Positions 43,340 to 55,900 of a stretch of 64,000 nt of DNA are shown piece by piece (positions within the stretch are counted from its first letter, which is position 1; each line of letters starts with the position of its first letter). The position numbers and the translations under genes were made by a program. Under the pieces are notes generated by a model. That model had not been told where the DNA came from and made no database searches. It saw only the letters and a list, made by a program, of their open reading frames with translations. Origin of the DNA: Cryptomeria japonica (lineage: Eukaryota > Streptophyta > Pinopsida > Cupressales > Cupressaceae); NCBI RefSeq assembly GCF_030272615.1, contig NC_081413.1, forward strand, positions 551,054,136 to 551,118,135, given 5' to 3'.

Positions 43340-43500
43340 CCTGCAAAACCACTTGATTAGTAGTTTGAAAAATAGAGTCTTCAAAAAACGTCCTACAAAA
43401 CAATTTGATTAGTAGTTTGAAAAATATAGTCTTCAAAAAGCGTCCTACAAAACAACTTGATTAGTAGTTTGAAAAATAGTCTTCAACAAGCGTCCTGCAA
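43340..43500. repeat. Three copies of a ~52-bp tandem repeat
   Basis: The unit 'cct(a/g)caaaaccacttgatt' followed by 'agtagtttgaaaaatag' and 'agtcttcaa' starts near 43340, 43392 and 43444. It lies in the leader of element II. Confidence 0.8.
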
Positions 43501-43639
43501 AAGGCAAGAAAATGACAAAAATATTAATTTTTTTTTATTTTTGGGGAATGAATAGAAAAATATGAATCAATCATCCAAGCCCAATCAGACCTATCGACCT
43601 CCTGTTGCAGGCACTCCCCCTGCAAATGCTAGTTTTAAT

Positions 43640-44460
43640 AGTTTTTTTACTTTGATCTAGAATTTAATAGAAATATAAAATACTAATACTTGCAAGCTTT
43701 CGTCAAGAAAGGCCAAATGACCTCCTCCTCCTTGTGTGTAATTACTTGACTTTAACGATTCTTGCCTGGGCATCTACAAAACATAACATCTTTAAACAGG
43801 GATTTCTGAAGATCTACTTTTATGTAACCACGTATGCCTCTCTTGAAATCCCACCCACAATTTTGGGATTTAAGAGTACCTTAAAGAAATTCACTTAATT
43901 AAATATTCCTTTACTTAAAAAAACAAACAAAAAGACAATTCAATACTTCTTATGAATTAATTAGGAAATTATATTTTTATCATAAAATAATTTTTTATAT
44001 ATATTAATATTTCGAAATCAAATGTAAAGTGAATTGTGAAATTATTTTATTTTTAACTTATAGTGTATTTTTTTTTTTTATGATTATATGGTTTGTTTAC
44101 TATTTTATATTATATTTTGATTGTAAAGCATTTTTCAATATATAAAAAATATTTTAAAATTAAATTTAAAGTGAATTTTGAAATTATATAAAATAATTTA
44201 GATAATTGAAAAATATTAAATATATATATTTTTAATTTAAATATTATTTATTAATTTATATTATATTTTTAAAAAATTACACATAATAATACATTTAATT
44301 AAAATAAAGATAAATTTTTAATTTATTTATAATATTATAAATAATTGAAGGAAAAAATTGAATATTTTAAAAAATAAATAATAAAATACATTTATTTTCA
44401 TTGATATTTTGTTTCTTATTTTATATTACATTTTTACTATAAAGTAAATTTGTACACATA
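43640..44460. other. AT-rich sequence at the border of element II, no gene
   Basis: Leader similarity ends near here. The stretch becomes very AT-rich (about 43900-44460), with no LTR ends, PBS or coding sequence visible. The 5' LTR of element II was expected here and was not found. Confidence 0.5.
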
Positions 44461-44465
44461 TAAAG

Positions 44466-44570
44466 TATAGCTTAAGTTGGCCTAGTGGTGGAGAACTTGT
44501 GCTCTTAAAAGAGTGGTCACAAGTTCAAATCTTAAGTGGGATTGGGTATGTATATTTTATCGGCTAACTA
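44466..44570 (+). repeat. tRNA-derived SINE-like element
   Basis: An A-box-like 'agttggcctagtggtgg' (44475-44491) and a B-box-like 'gttcaaatc' (44523-44531) are separated by about 31 bp, the spacing of RNA polymerase III promoters in tRNA genes and tRNA-derived SINEs. The full cloverleaf does not fold in an obvious way (no matching acceptor stem seen), so a SINE or tRNA relic is likelier than a functional tRNA gene. It sits about 0.9 kb upstream of the ATG5 start. Confidence 0.55.
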
Positions 44571-44777
44571 ATTTAAGAACTTAATTATATTTATTTAACT
44601 TTATAATAATTTTTAATTTTTAAATATTGAGTTTATCATTCAATTAACCTTAATATTGTTAATATTGTTTGTAATAAATAGAGAGAAAGAGACGTAAAGA
44701 GAAAAGAGAGAAGAGAGAGGAATAGTGAAGGGAGTGGGAGATAGAGATGTACACAAAGAGAGAAATCTTCCCCTCCT

Positions 44778-44805
44778 TCTCTCTCTCTCTCTCTCTCTCT
44801 CTCCC
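44778..44805. repeat. (TC)n microsatellite
   Basis: A run of about a dozen TC dinucleotides lies in a broader pyrimidine-rich stretch (44760-44940). The two overlapping ORFs here are products of the composition. Confidence 0.85.
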
Positions 44806-45225
44806 TCTTCCTCTACATCTCTCTATCTATTCTTCTCCATCTCTCCCTTTCGATCTCCATATCACTACCTTTATCTTCCCATCTACTTCTATCTATCTTC
44901 ATCTCTTCCCGACCTCTTCCCCCCGTCCCCCTCTCTCTCTTCATATTACAAACATAACATGAGTCTATTGACAATGAAACCTAATTATCTTCTCAATTCA
45001 AAGGTTTTGTTTTAATTGTAATTGGATCACTATTGATTCGAAGCTATTAGTTCTTTATTGATATCTTTGTTGCAAAAACAACATCGCACCAATAAATTTA
45101 CCTCATGTATTGCACAAATGTGTGCTAAAAAATATACTCAAATTTTCTTTAATTAATCTTCCACAGTATGCCAAGATGCGATTGCTAATTATAATATAAT
45201 AATAAATTTTTAAATAAATTACGTG

Positions 45226-45234
45226 TATAAATAG
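45226..45234 (+). promoter_or_regulatory. Candidate TATA box of ATG5
   Basis: TATAAATAG lies about 190 bp upstream of the ATG5 start codon, a sensible position for a core promoter. The flanking DNA is AT-rich, so this match alone is weak. No other promoter motif was found. Confidence 0.35.
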
Positions 45235-45425
45235 ATATGTAGTTTAATTGACCCCAGGGTATTTTACACAATCTCATAGATATCCCAAATTAATGCTATT
45301 TTCTTGCGATTCACTCTTCGAATATTAATAATCTAGTTTTTGGAAGCTTCAAATCTTCCACAAAGGATTGACATTTCTTCGTTTCTTGTTACCTAGATGT
45401 TCATAGTTTCCCATTTAAGTGAGCA

Positions 45426-45533
45426 ATGGAGAATTGGGAGGCGCGCAGTAAAGTTTGGGAAGGGAGTATTCCAATTCAACTGCATCTGCATCACTCACAA
45501 GTTACCACGCTTCCTCCTCCGCCACCTCTCATG
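45426..45533 (+). CDS. ATG5: Autophagy protein 5 (ATG5), exon 1
   Basis: Encodes MENWEARSKVWEGSIPIQLH and 16 more residues ending PPPPPLM. The start of plant ATG5 has the same layout: a short N-terminus, VWEG-x-IP, then a His-rich strand and a Pro run. The start context is 'agcaATGg'. Spliced with exons 2 and 3 the frame gives 100 codons with no stop, covering most of the first ubiquitin-like domain (UblA). ATG5 is conjugated to ATG12, and with ATG16 the complex promotes ATG8 lipidation on the forming autophagosome. The acceptor lysine for ATG12 lies in later exons not seen here. Family identity is firm; function is from family knowledge. Confidence 0.93.
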
Positions 45534-47716
45534 GTATTCTACTGCACCCATTCGCGCTATTACAGTCGTGGTACAACCATCGTTACAACCCAATCTAGGG
45601 ATATATCCATTGAGGTCTCAGCTTCATTTCGTTGCATCTGCATATTCTAATTTTAGTCTGAGCCTGAGCCTTTCTCAAACTAAAATGAATCTGGTCTGAG
45701 TTAAAAGTTATAGCAGATGGAATGGCACTTGGATTAAACAGGATTATTGCGTTGTTTCGTTATTTTGCCTCAAAAAGCCATTCGTTGGACCTTTTGGGTT
45801 GGCCAATTTCGTTTGTATTTAGGGAATTTTAAAGGATTCTCCATCCATTCCTGCAGAAACTTTCATCTCAACGAGAATGCTACTCAAATTGAATTGAAGG
45901 TCTTGGTATTTTATTTACTTTTTAGCAAAAAGGTTTATATCAATTTGGGGCCGAATATTTAAACAGATTACATATCATAAACATATAAAGACCTTCTTTC
46001 AAAATGGCAGGTCTTTCTGCGCAGACAACATTTTAAAGCCAGGACCCAAAAGGCCTCGTAAGCTTATGACTTCAATTGATATGTCTGTTTAATACCCAAA
46101 AAACATATCGAAGAACGGATATGAAATTGTCAGTGTTCAGGTTTATTACCTAATTTGGTCATTTTTAGACATTAAAACATTTTTTAACTTTCTTTGCTAA
46201 ATTCAGGTTTGATGCAGCCGTAACTTTTCATCATGGATTAATTTTAATCTCTCTATATTGAAAGACACATCCTAATTTGAATTTGTGCAGCAACTAGAAC
46301 TAGAAATTTCCAGTTGAGGTTTGAATGAATTCCATCATGTTCTGACAAGTTGGAGGGAATAACCGGCTATTAATTCATATTTAATATTCTCTTGTTTGTT
46401 ATCCGTGTGCCATTATGGTTGTACATATGCTAATGTTACATGTGGCTATTCATTTGGATCTCTGATTATTCATGCGATTTTTAATTTCCATAAGTTATTT
46501 TATCACAAGCCATAATGAGAATAGACCAGTTTTATGTATCATGTATGGACTTGGAATGCATAGTGGAGATGGAATGATTGTAGTGGGAGTCCGTGTTGAT
46601 CACATGGATGGTGAAAATTGTATGTGCCTACTGATATTTTTATTTTTTTATCATCAGATGGGTTTCCTCAAGCGTGGCATTTATTTTTGATTTTAATTTT
46701 ACTTCTTGAGTGATAAGTATTAATTTGTTTATGTCACTTTTGAAATTGTTGACAATTTAGATAGATGCAAGAGCCATTCTTATTGGCACAAGTTCCAATT
46801 ATTTTTGACTTAGCTTTAAGCATTTTGGTGCACCTAGGCCAAATGTGTTATGCTCTTAGCTCTATTGAAGGGCGTAGTCACAACCATGTAGCATTATTCA
46901 TTGAAAGAAATCTTCATGAAGGTTGGATAACCTTGTAATAGGTGCATGGACTGTCAACCTTGTGAAAGCAGTGCTAGACTGATCGTTACATATGTGCAAT
47001 TTTTGAGTAGGTATGCATTGTCGCTAACCCTATCAGGTGCAGTTCTTTCAGCTCTTAAGTTTTGTTAGATATTGGTGCCAAGGAAAAATGCATTTCTTTT
47101 CTGTGCTTGGATGCCAGGCCATTTGGTAAAATGGAATATGTTTTGATTTATGGATTGAAATTGCTTATTGATAAATATAAGTATGTTAATAATGTTTTGG
47201 GTAGAAGGCATGCAATGTTTTGATTTTCTGAATGTGCCTTGAAGATTATCAGTGTGGTTACTAATGCTGAAATCTCTGTGTAAGAGCTCATTATTTATTT
47301 TCTAACTTTTCATAATCTCTTACCCACTTAGAACATCAAACACTTCTGTTCAATTAAGACAACCAGAAACAGTCAAATGTTAATTCTTTATTGCACTGAA
47401 GAAGGCTTGGGAGATTGATAATTTGGAATCCCATAATGCATGCATTATTATGATAACTCTTTTAAGCTTCAATTGCTGGGAAGGGCCACTGATTAGTGTC
47501 CGTCAATGCAGTTACTAATATTTGTATTTGTTAGAATCAGTAATGTTGCATATGAAAATAAGCCATTTTGATGTGCATTTCAATCAAATTCTGTTGTTTC
47601 TACTTTTTCTAATGGAATTATTGTGTTGACTTGTGCCATGGATAATTATCTTATCAACGAGTTAGCATTAAAAATGAATAGTGCTGGTCTTAAGTAAGTT
47701 ATTTCACATTTTTCAG
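45534..47716 (+). other. ATG5: ATG5 intron 1 (2,183 bp)
   Basis: Donor ATG|GTATTC and acceptor TTTTTCAG|GT follow the GT-AG rule, phase 0. The sequence is AT-rich with no repeat family that I recognise. The ORFs 45747-45962 and 46472-46690 lie within it and are not gene-like. Confidence 0.85.
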
Positions 47717-47841
47717 GTATTGGGTCCACGGAATGGATACTTGCCTCTGCTTGTACCACTTATAAAACCCCATTTTCAGAGTTCTTTGCCTCCTGGGACA
47801 GATACTGTGTGGTTTGACTACAAAGGGTTACCTTTGAAATG
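47717..47841 (+). CDS. ATG5: ATG5, exon 2
   Basis: Translates to VLGPRNGYLPLLVPLIKPHF, then QSSLPPGTDTVWFDYKGLPL and K, with Trp split across the next junction. This is the most conserved part of the N-terminal ubiquitin-like domain in ATG5 (GYLPLL-IPLIKP, LPPG-D-WFDYKG-PLKW). The exon is 125 bp, ending in phase 2 (TG|G). Confidence 0.95.
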
Positions 47842-49518
47842 GTATGAGTTGTTTGGAAGGCCTCATGTTGACTTTCTTTGGTTTTCTTTTTTCAGCATAT
47901 CCTTTCTAGTTGTATCTTAACTGTTCGTCTTTTGCAGTCCCACTGATCAATTGTGATCATCCAAGGACATTAATATAATTTCTTCCTTACCTTTTTCATT
48001 TACACTCTTGAATAAATTCTATATTAATTTTACTATAGGTATCATTTTTTTCTGTTTGGTTGCAACCTTATTCTGATCATCAACCCGTAGTTCTGATTTA
48101 CCAGGGAATGGGTATGGGTTGAGGAAACACAGATTTGTTGGAACCCTATGTATGCTTTGGAATGGAAAACTCCATTCATAAAATCAAAATATAAACAAAT
48201 AAAAAAATGAAAAGGAAAATAATCGTAATATTAATTTTTTGTGGATAGTCAGCATTAAACTAAACAAAAATTAACAATACTCTACATAATTCAAAATATC
48301 ATACGTTTTCAACTGAATTTTGTATATGTCATGTTGCTTACAGAGCACTTTAAGGAATCAGGTGGTTTGGGCATATTGAAAATATTATCATTATGAAAAG
48401 AAAAAATTTGAATCCCACTCAAAGACATTCTTTGTTAAGGTCTTGGAAAACTGGACCCCAAGTAACCATTTGGTTTTGGATTTTAATTCTAAATTTGTAA
48501 AATTAGCAGATATCTACTATCTAGTTGTTTTGCCAGCAATGAGTAAATCTAGCCCAGCTTTATAGAATTTAGCGAGTTTGAGATATTTCCAATTCATTCT
48601 GCGTTTATGGGAAAAGATGTGATTGAAAGTTTGACAGCTTGATAAAGATTCAGAATAAAGAAGAAGATGGACGGACCTATTTCTGTAATATCAGTAATGT
48701 TTATGGGAGTCTCTGTAACCTGCAGTAATAGGAAGATTGCTAGTATTAGAATCAGATAGTGTGGAGCGTTTCTGATGGGGCAGGTTTTGGCTTTTGAATT
48801 TCTATCTTTTGTTTCTTATATTTCTTTTATTTTGGCAGTGGTTAGAACCGACTAGGCATTGGCATGTTGCCAACTATTTTTGGGTCTTGTGCTCCTTAAC
48901 CTAGTTATTGTAGCCAAACAAAAAAAAAGAATCATTGGTTTATATCCACATAGCTTTAGACTATTAGTATAAACCCAGTGTTGCTGTTGTGATATAAAGA
49001 CTAACTTTTATTTATGCATTCTGTGGGAGCTCAAAACTTTAAGACATGAAAGCAGGTTTAGCTCAAGCTATAGTCCGGTCATCATATTTATTAGGTTAGA
49101 AGTGGATGGATGTGTTTTCAATTTTTGAAAATTGGGTACATATTTGATAATTAAGCAAGGTATTAACAGTTGTCAAATTTCAGTTGTAAATTCCTATTCA
49201 TATAACTCTGCTCTATCTTTGAACTTAATCCGTCAAAATGTTTCTAAAAATAAAATACTAATGGATACAAAACAAGAAGAGGGATTACATGTAATATTGA
49301 TCTTTCTAAAGCATAATGTAAGAGGTGACATATGAATGGATTTTTGTGATTATCTCAAGTAAGTTCTACAAAATGTTATCCACTTTTGTGGGGCTGCATG
49401 GTTACTAATTATATCAACTACCTAAGTTTTGTCATTGTACCATATTGGCTTATTGCTTTTTATGGATATATGCAAAATGCTTCAGAACCTGAATGTCCCA
49501 TCTTGTTTATTTCTGCAG
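47842..49518 (+). other. ATG5: ATG5 intron 2 (1,677 bp)
   Basis: Donor TG|GTATGA, acceptor TTCTGCAG|GT, phase 2. The sequence is AT-rich with no recognised repeat. Confidence 0.85.
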
Positions 49519-49585
49519 GTACATACCAACAGGAGTCTTGTTCGATCTCCTTTGTGCAGAACCTGAAAGGCCTTGGAATATAACG
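49519..49585 (+). CDS. ATG5: ATG5, exon 3
   Basis: Completes the split Trp codon, then encodes YIPTGVLFDLLCAEPERPWN and IT. This matches the plant ATG5 block WYIP-TGVLFDLLCAEPERPWN-T. It ends with a phase-0 donor, ACG|GTAGAG. The following exon should begin near an HFRGYPS-type motif; none was found in the remaining 14.4 kb. Confidence 0.95.
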
Positions 49586-51964
49586 GTAGAGGCTCTTGGA
49601 ATATTTTAGACTATTCCTGAAAGAAAATATAAGTTTCTAGGAATTATACTGTTGGGTCAGTGCCGTTCTAGTTTGTAAGTTGTCTGTCTAGGTATTATTA
49701 TGTTGTTTCATTCAAAGAAGAGATATTAACAAATGTTCTCATTTAGTAGTACAGAGAGGTCATTCTTCCTGTGCTCCATTGTTTTTTTATAAGCACTATT
49801 TTCTGGATATCCTTTAATTATTTCATTCTCAGCTTGCTCTTCTACTGAAACCGATTGATTTCTATATGTTCTTCAGCAAAAGAGCAAAAGAGAAATACAG
49901 GGGGCAGAGGTTAGGCAAAAGCATTGAATTAAGCTTTGGCTTAGCATTTAAAATGTTTCACATGCTTTTCATTAGTGTATCCCTGAAAATCAAAGGATGC
50001 AGGGCAGTGAATGCAATAATTGTGATTAAAGAAAATACTACCATAGTTTGAGAGCCTCAGTATATTTGATGAATGCTATCAGCCATCTAAGGCTATATAG
50101 CTCTCACAATCTTTTTATACTTCCCAAGCTTGATGGCAATTCCCTCAAGATTTTATGTTTGTTTATGAGGGATTTATGAGTTGCAATGAGCATGCATATG
50201 CCTGTGTGAATATCAGTGCATTGTTTTTCTCTATTTAGTATTTAGTTGAACCTCAGTAAGAAACTCAAAACGTGAATCTCACATCTGTAAGCCACTAATT
50301 TAATGTCAATAAGACATGTTCATCGCAAATAGCAGGAAGAAGGGTTTGGGTTTGAAGTTGAATCAGGACATAAATGTTGCTCTGAATTTTTTTGCTGACA
50401 TAAGACTAGTAGTTAGATAGTAGACTGTTATCCTACGAATCTGATCTGTAATTGGTCAAGCTATGGCTGGTACATTTTCAGCACAGATATTTTCAAGTGA
50501 TTATGCTGCTGATTCAATTAGCAAGGTACTGAATTTCAACAAACATTTTGTTGGAATTGGTGTTTGCCTCACATATATGTTGTCATTGACATCCCCATGG
50601 GAGATTACAATGTGCATAGACTAAATACGGTACACTACTACATTATTGAAAATCAGACATCTTATAGTATTATGCTATTGCACATGCTCACATATCATAA
50701 AATATGTAACTACAGCTGTTGATGCTGAAGTCTAGTATATACAAGGCTGAAATACCTGTATTTACAGCTATGTATGCTGAAACGGTTACCTATGTGACTG
50801 TAAATAGCATGTATACATCTTTTCCCAACATTGAAATAATGCTCACCAGTATCTTGCAGTACTGAAAATAATAAAACAATATGATGGACATTTCAACAAT
50901 AGCATCAACATATGAACACCATAATTTCCATGGAATAACCTAAGTGGGAAAAGCTCAATATGGAAAATGCTTTTGTTAAAGTTCAATACTCTTGGCTAAA
51001 AATATGTGTACAGAGAAGAAGTCCTCCTTGAAGTATGAGAGGTATGTACAATCGCTTACTCTAGAAGGAACTTCAACTTCTTTTTGCTCATCATGCTTTT
51101 CCTCTCAGATAAAGAGATTTCCAAATTGAACGATGCATCCCACTTTGGAAAGGGTACATTTGATGCTGTTCATGTTGGTTCATCTCTTTAACTCTCTAGA
51201 TTGCAATGGATTCCTCTTGGTGTTTCCTGGACTTCTGAGCACTATTTTACCCTTCTTCTGCTTGAATTTAATTCTAGACATCAAGAAAGCATTTTTGTTG
51301 GTTACAAGCTTTCAGCAGATTGCATTTATGCCATTTGGGGAGAAGTTTCCATTGGTCATTGAACAAAATTAGTTTTACTACTCAAGCAGGCAAAAATTTC
51401 AATGAAACTTGGCAGGAAGGTAAAACATGTTGCCTGTTTTGGGGAGGTTGTTTGTGTTGTTATTTGCCATCAGCGAATTGAAAACTTATGGAACATCTTA
51501 GATTTTCTCCGAATTGTGGGGAATGTATATTGGACAAAGTTCGAAAACTCGGACTCGCCATGGACTCAGCAGCCCAAAAATTGGACTCGGACTTAGACTC
51601 GGCAAAAACTCAGGAAAGGACTCGGCAAAAAAGAAAACTGTAGTTTTACAAAAAAAACAAAAACAAATTAATGCATTTAGAGAACACAAGAACCATAATT
51701 GAAACATTACACATGTCATATGATCTCCAAACACTCAATATTTGAAATTTCATCATTCATACCTATAGTTTCAAACTTTAAAATGTATAACAGCAGCATA
51801 AGTTTATAAATGTTTACAAAATTACATATAATGATATGTCCAAATGCGAAAAACAACAAACTGAAGAGAAGACTGCATCTTCCTCTTTCCCCTCCTAACA
51901 TAACTCAATTTTTCAGGCCTTGAGCTAGTAGTAGTAGGTGCTGAGGTATCTAAATGGTGAGATG

Positions 51965-52908
51965 TGTTGATGTGTTTTATGCACATACGAACACAGAATA
52001 AAATACCAAAGTATTTTACCCTCTCTTGAATAAAATCACCTCAGATGCTAAATATCTGATCAACTAAGGTGCTACCAAGGTGTCTACGATCAGTTCTTGA
52101 CATGTGGGTAACTCAATGGCTTGATGTGATATGCTGTTTTCACTCGGGGACTTACGTCATTGTTCAAGTATGTTGAGTTTATCATGGATTTGGAGTAGGT
52201 TATGCCAATGACTTGGGATTTTGCAATATAGCTCTTGATCTAATCTAACAAAGATTTTAAAAATAAGGGACAAAAGGAATAGGGTTTAGGAATTTCTATT
52301 CTAAAACCTAGAATGCAAGAGGCAATGAACAATTTAGTGGAATCCTACTAGGCAAGGTCTCACCATCAATGAACAATTTGACACAATCTTAGTGCAATCT
52401 TTTAAGGTAAATTTCATAGATGTTCAAATTATCACCATCAAACATTGATACCATCAAGGCAATGCATACCAATCGACGTGCAATGATTGAATTTAAGTTC
52501 GATTTTAAATTCCAGTTGACCATGCAAGTTAAACTTACAATCAACAAGAAGCTAGTGGTATGGATTAAAGGGATTCCACATAAATGCATTCAACAACTCT
52601 TTCATTCAATCTAAAATGCTTGAAACAAATTCTAATCTAAAATTTTAATCTAACTTGGAGGCAATGAGAACAACAAATGTATACAACACTTAAACAAAAT
52701 CACCAAACTTCAATGATCGTATTCAAATATACAACATATAGGTGATAATTCTCATAAATCTCTCTCTTATAAATGAGAGGCAATGGGGTATATATAGAGT
52801 CTCAAAAGAGATGAATGGCCAAGATCATGCCAACACAGTCGTAAAGTTGCCCTAATTAGGGTTTACATCAAAAAAGGAATCACCAACATGTGATCCAATG
52901 GAATGACA
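51965..52908 (-). mobile_element. LTR-like block A
   Basis: Starts TGTTGATGTG on the plus strand and resembles 60133-61161 for most of its length: 'aaaataccaa.gtattttaccctctcttgaa', 'aaggtgtct', 'ggggactta', and the closing part near 52750-52890. A minus-strand TATA-like TATATATA lies near 52795. In the minus sense it would be the LTR downstream of the orphan ORF that ends at 52910. The upper limit is tentative. Confidence 0.5.
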
Positions 52909-52909
52909 C

Positions 52910-55900
52910 CTAGTCATCAAATAGGGAATCTTCTAGAAGATTTCGACCTGCATTCCTCTCTATAGCATTATATTCCAAGAATGTGGCCAAAACTGAATCT
53001 AGCTCCTCCATGGTGATGTTGGGCAAAGCCTCCTGTTGTGCATCCATCACATCCAATGCATCCGAACAAGCATCCAAAACATTCTCCCAATCTGGCATAA
53101 GCTTCTGCGAACTGTGGATGTGGATCAACATGGAAACCAAATCATCAATCTGATTCTTCTTCAAAGAATCCAACTAACTAAACTACATGAACTTCATTTT
53201 TTCTCTCAATTCTTCTAAGTGTAGACCGGTGGAAGTACTAACATCTACCCCTAACAATTCTTCAATGGATGTAAGGATTTTGGATTGAATCTCATGGATC
53301 GATCCTTCCATCTCTGCACAATCTTTCCTCGCATGCTCATAAGTAGATTTCTGCATGGCCAATGAACAATACCATCTCGGAAAGTCATAAATATCTCCCT
53401 CATGCACAACTCCCTCATGGGTCAATGTGGGCATCAAAATTCGCTTCAACACCTTGAGGTGAGGAATGGTCTTCTCCTGTATCAGTTGGAAATCATCCCA
53501 AACTCCTTCCAAACATTATATCTTGAATGTGAGCATTGATGATCAGTCAAATGCTTGGACAAAATGAGCTAGGAAATCATCTGCTTGCTTTGTCACATCT
53601 TCAATCCACTTCCCAAATTTTGTACGTGTATTCCTCGTTGCCTCATGATCAAAGTGAAATCCACGATCAACTACTATAGGCAAGACAAAAGTGGGGTCTT
53701 CATTCCTATGGGAACTCATCCCTGCAATATATTCCTAAGTCTCATGTTTTCATCCTTATACATATTTTTCTTCTTAATCTCCATATCCAATTGCGCCTTG
53801 ATTGCTTGGACCGTATCATCGAGTTCCTGGAACTCCTACTTCTTTGTAGTTCATCCAAGGGCAATCAAAGTAATCTGATAACCCATGGGAGTGACCACAT
53901 CTTTGGTCACATCACCCATTGGGATAGCTACTTGTGCATTTCGCATACCTATTTCATCTCTAGCCACATCGAAAAATATCTTAGCCTTCTTCTGCTCTTT
54001 CTCCTTGTTTGTCCTTGCTAAGACATCATCAATATTCTTAGTAGGCTGCGTTCCTACCATCTTGCTTTTCTCCATACTCTTTAATAACCAATTTGGAATG
54101 GTGGAAATACCCATCCCATCATCAAGGCACATCTCTCAATCTAGTCCTCTTAATGCTAGGATGACATCATCATCCTCCTCCTTATCCCTAGTCAAATCAA
54201 ACACATTGTTGCCCAAACTAACATTCAAATGGACCATGGGAGATCCCGGTTGCTCTTCATCCTCATTTGGTGGTGCTGACTGCGCTGTAGCCTGGAATTC
54301 TTGAATATTTTCCGGCAAGATCTTTGTATTGGAACATTGTTCAAACTCTTTGCTCTTCTCTGGCATTCCTATTTTATTTTATTGAGGAGGAATTGGTGGT
54401 GGATAAAGGAGCACTAGGCTTATGCTTCTTCTTCTTTGATTGTTGGCTAACTGTCTCCTTCCCCTTCATTTTAGATTCTCCAGGCATACCCTTCCTTCTT
54501 TTGGGAGCATGACTCTCCTCATTTGCATGTATCCTTATATTTGTAGGTGTTCTTTCATCATCATTATCAAGAGAAGGCTCCACTTGCCTTGTTTTTTCAT
54601 AGGTAAGGGTGGCACCCATTTCTATCAATTTGTTCACATATTTGTCCACCCATTCCTTGGAGAAATCAATAACTACTCTCATAAGTTCATTCAAGTCCGC
54701 CATCTTAGGCTGTGTCCAACTAGGCAATAAGATGGGCTTGTTCACTTCATTTTCATATTGCGGATGGTTATGATCACTATCATCAACTACTTGATTAGGA
54801 ATGGAAAAGAGTTCACATTTCCTTATGAAATCCACTCACATTTGGGACCACATTCTCTTCCTTACTGCTTGTTCATCCATGAGATTAACCTAGTAATCCT
54901 CAATGTCAACTTTATGTATGAATTTTTCTCCTCTGATCTTCACAACCTTATTATGCGGATCAAATTGATCCCTGCTCTTGTAAGTTCCAAGGTGATAAAC
55001 ATCGATGATTGAACTAGCTGCAGCTGCATTGTGGCACACCTCCAAAGTCTTCCTTGATGCAATAGGGAGATCTATCCCCATTTTGTGCTTCTCCTTCTGT
55101 ATAAAATCAAACTCTAGAAGTTGTCTCACCACCTCGAGTAGGATCATTTTGTCCGTCGGATACCTAGGCAGTTTATAAGGTGCTGATCTAAATCCTTATA
55201 TTTGTAGGTATGTGAAGGTTGGAAACTGAGTGTACCACGATCCATTTTGTTTAATTAATTCTGTTGCTGCTTTGGACAACCGTTTGTGGACTCCGCTCTA
55301 TAGTAGCCTCATGACGTACATGGTGAAAGCATCGTTCACCCTCCTGTAATGTTCAATCTTGTGCATATGAAGTTGCAGATAGCATTCGTAAACTTTGTAT
55401 TGTTTTGGTCTGTTTCCAACTTCACCTTTGCATATCAATCCTTTGTATGTGACAAATCTTGCAAGTAGGTGCACAAGGTAGGAATTCATTCCAAATGACT
55501 TGGTTTTCTCCACATTTCTCAGCTGGAAGTCAAGATTATCACTTATAATCTTGGCCCAATTGACCACAATTCCTCTTATACAATCCTAAATAAAGTAGAA
55601 CAACCATCCCTCAAACAAAGCACCTTGAGGCATCCCCATCACTCGATTGAGTAGGAATAGCAGGTCACTATACTCATCCTTAAAATCCGTACACATGAGC
55701 CTCTTGGGCATCTTTGAATGGTGAGGCCTTGGTTCAATCATCCACTCTTTATTTACAACTATCATGCATGCATCCGCCTTCTTTAGGAACTTTGCTTCAT
55801 ATTCATCTTTAGTTTTCTCTTGCATATCCGCATTCCTGGGGATCCCAAATACTTCCACAATCACATCTTCGGCAAGGTATGCAAGCACGACCCCTTTAGC

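Larger units (their letters stand above)
26351..43640 (-). mobile_element. Tat-like Ty3/gypsy element II, interrupted by a Copia insertion
   Basis: On the minus strand the order is leader with tandem arrays (41507-43640), gag (39523-41506), an inserted Copia-type element (34533-39517), then protease and G-patch (32691-34511), RT and RNase H, second RNase H, integrase (29286), a 3' region with tandem repeats, PPT and 3' LTR. From 34511 to 29286 the reading frame is continuous with no frameshift, broken only by six in-frame stops. The dual RNase H places it in the Tat/Ogre group. The 5' LTR was not found; the 43640 limit is where leader similarity ends. Confidence 0.85.

Noticed and set aside
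44466..44570. Functional tRNA gene
   Set aside because: A and B boxes are present, but no clear acceptor stem or anticodon arm folds by eye, so a SINE or relic was preferred.
44725..45015. Ser/Leu-rich ORFs
   Set aside because: They come from the CT microsatellite and surrounding pyrimidine tract.
45397..45699. Separate 100-aa ORF overlapping ATG5 exon 1 in another frame
   Set aside because: It overlaps the ATG5 start in a different frame and shows no family resemblance.
47681..47920. Independent 79-aa plus-strand gene
   Set aside because: This ORF is ATG5 exon 2 read through into both introns; splice sites and family match define the real exon.
51133..51372. Candidate ATG5 exon in intron 3
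   Set aside because: The 79-aa hydrophobic frame does not resemble any ATG5 region, and the flanking splice sites do not keep the frame.
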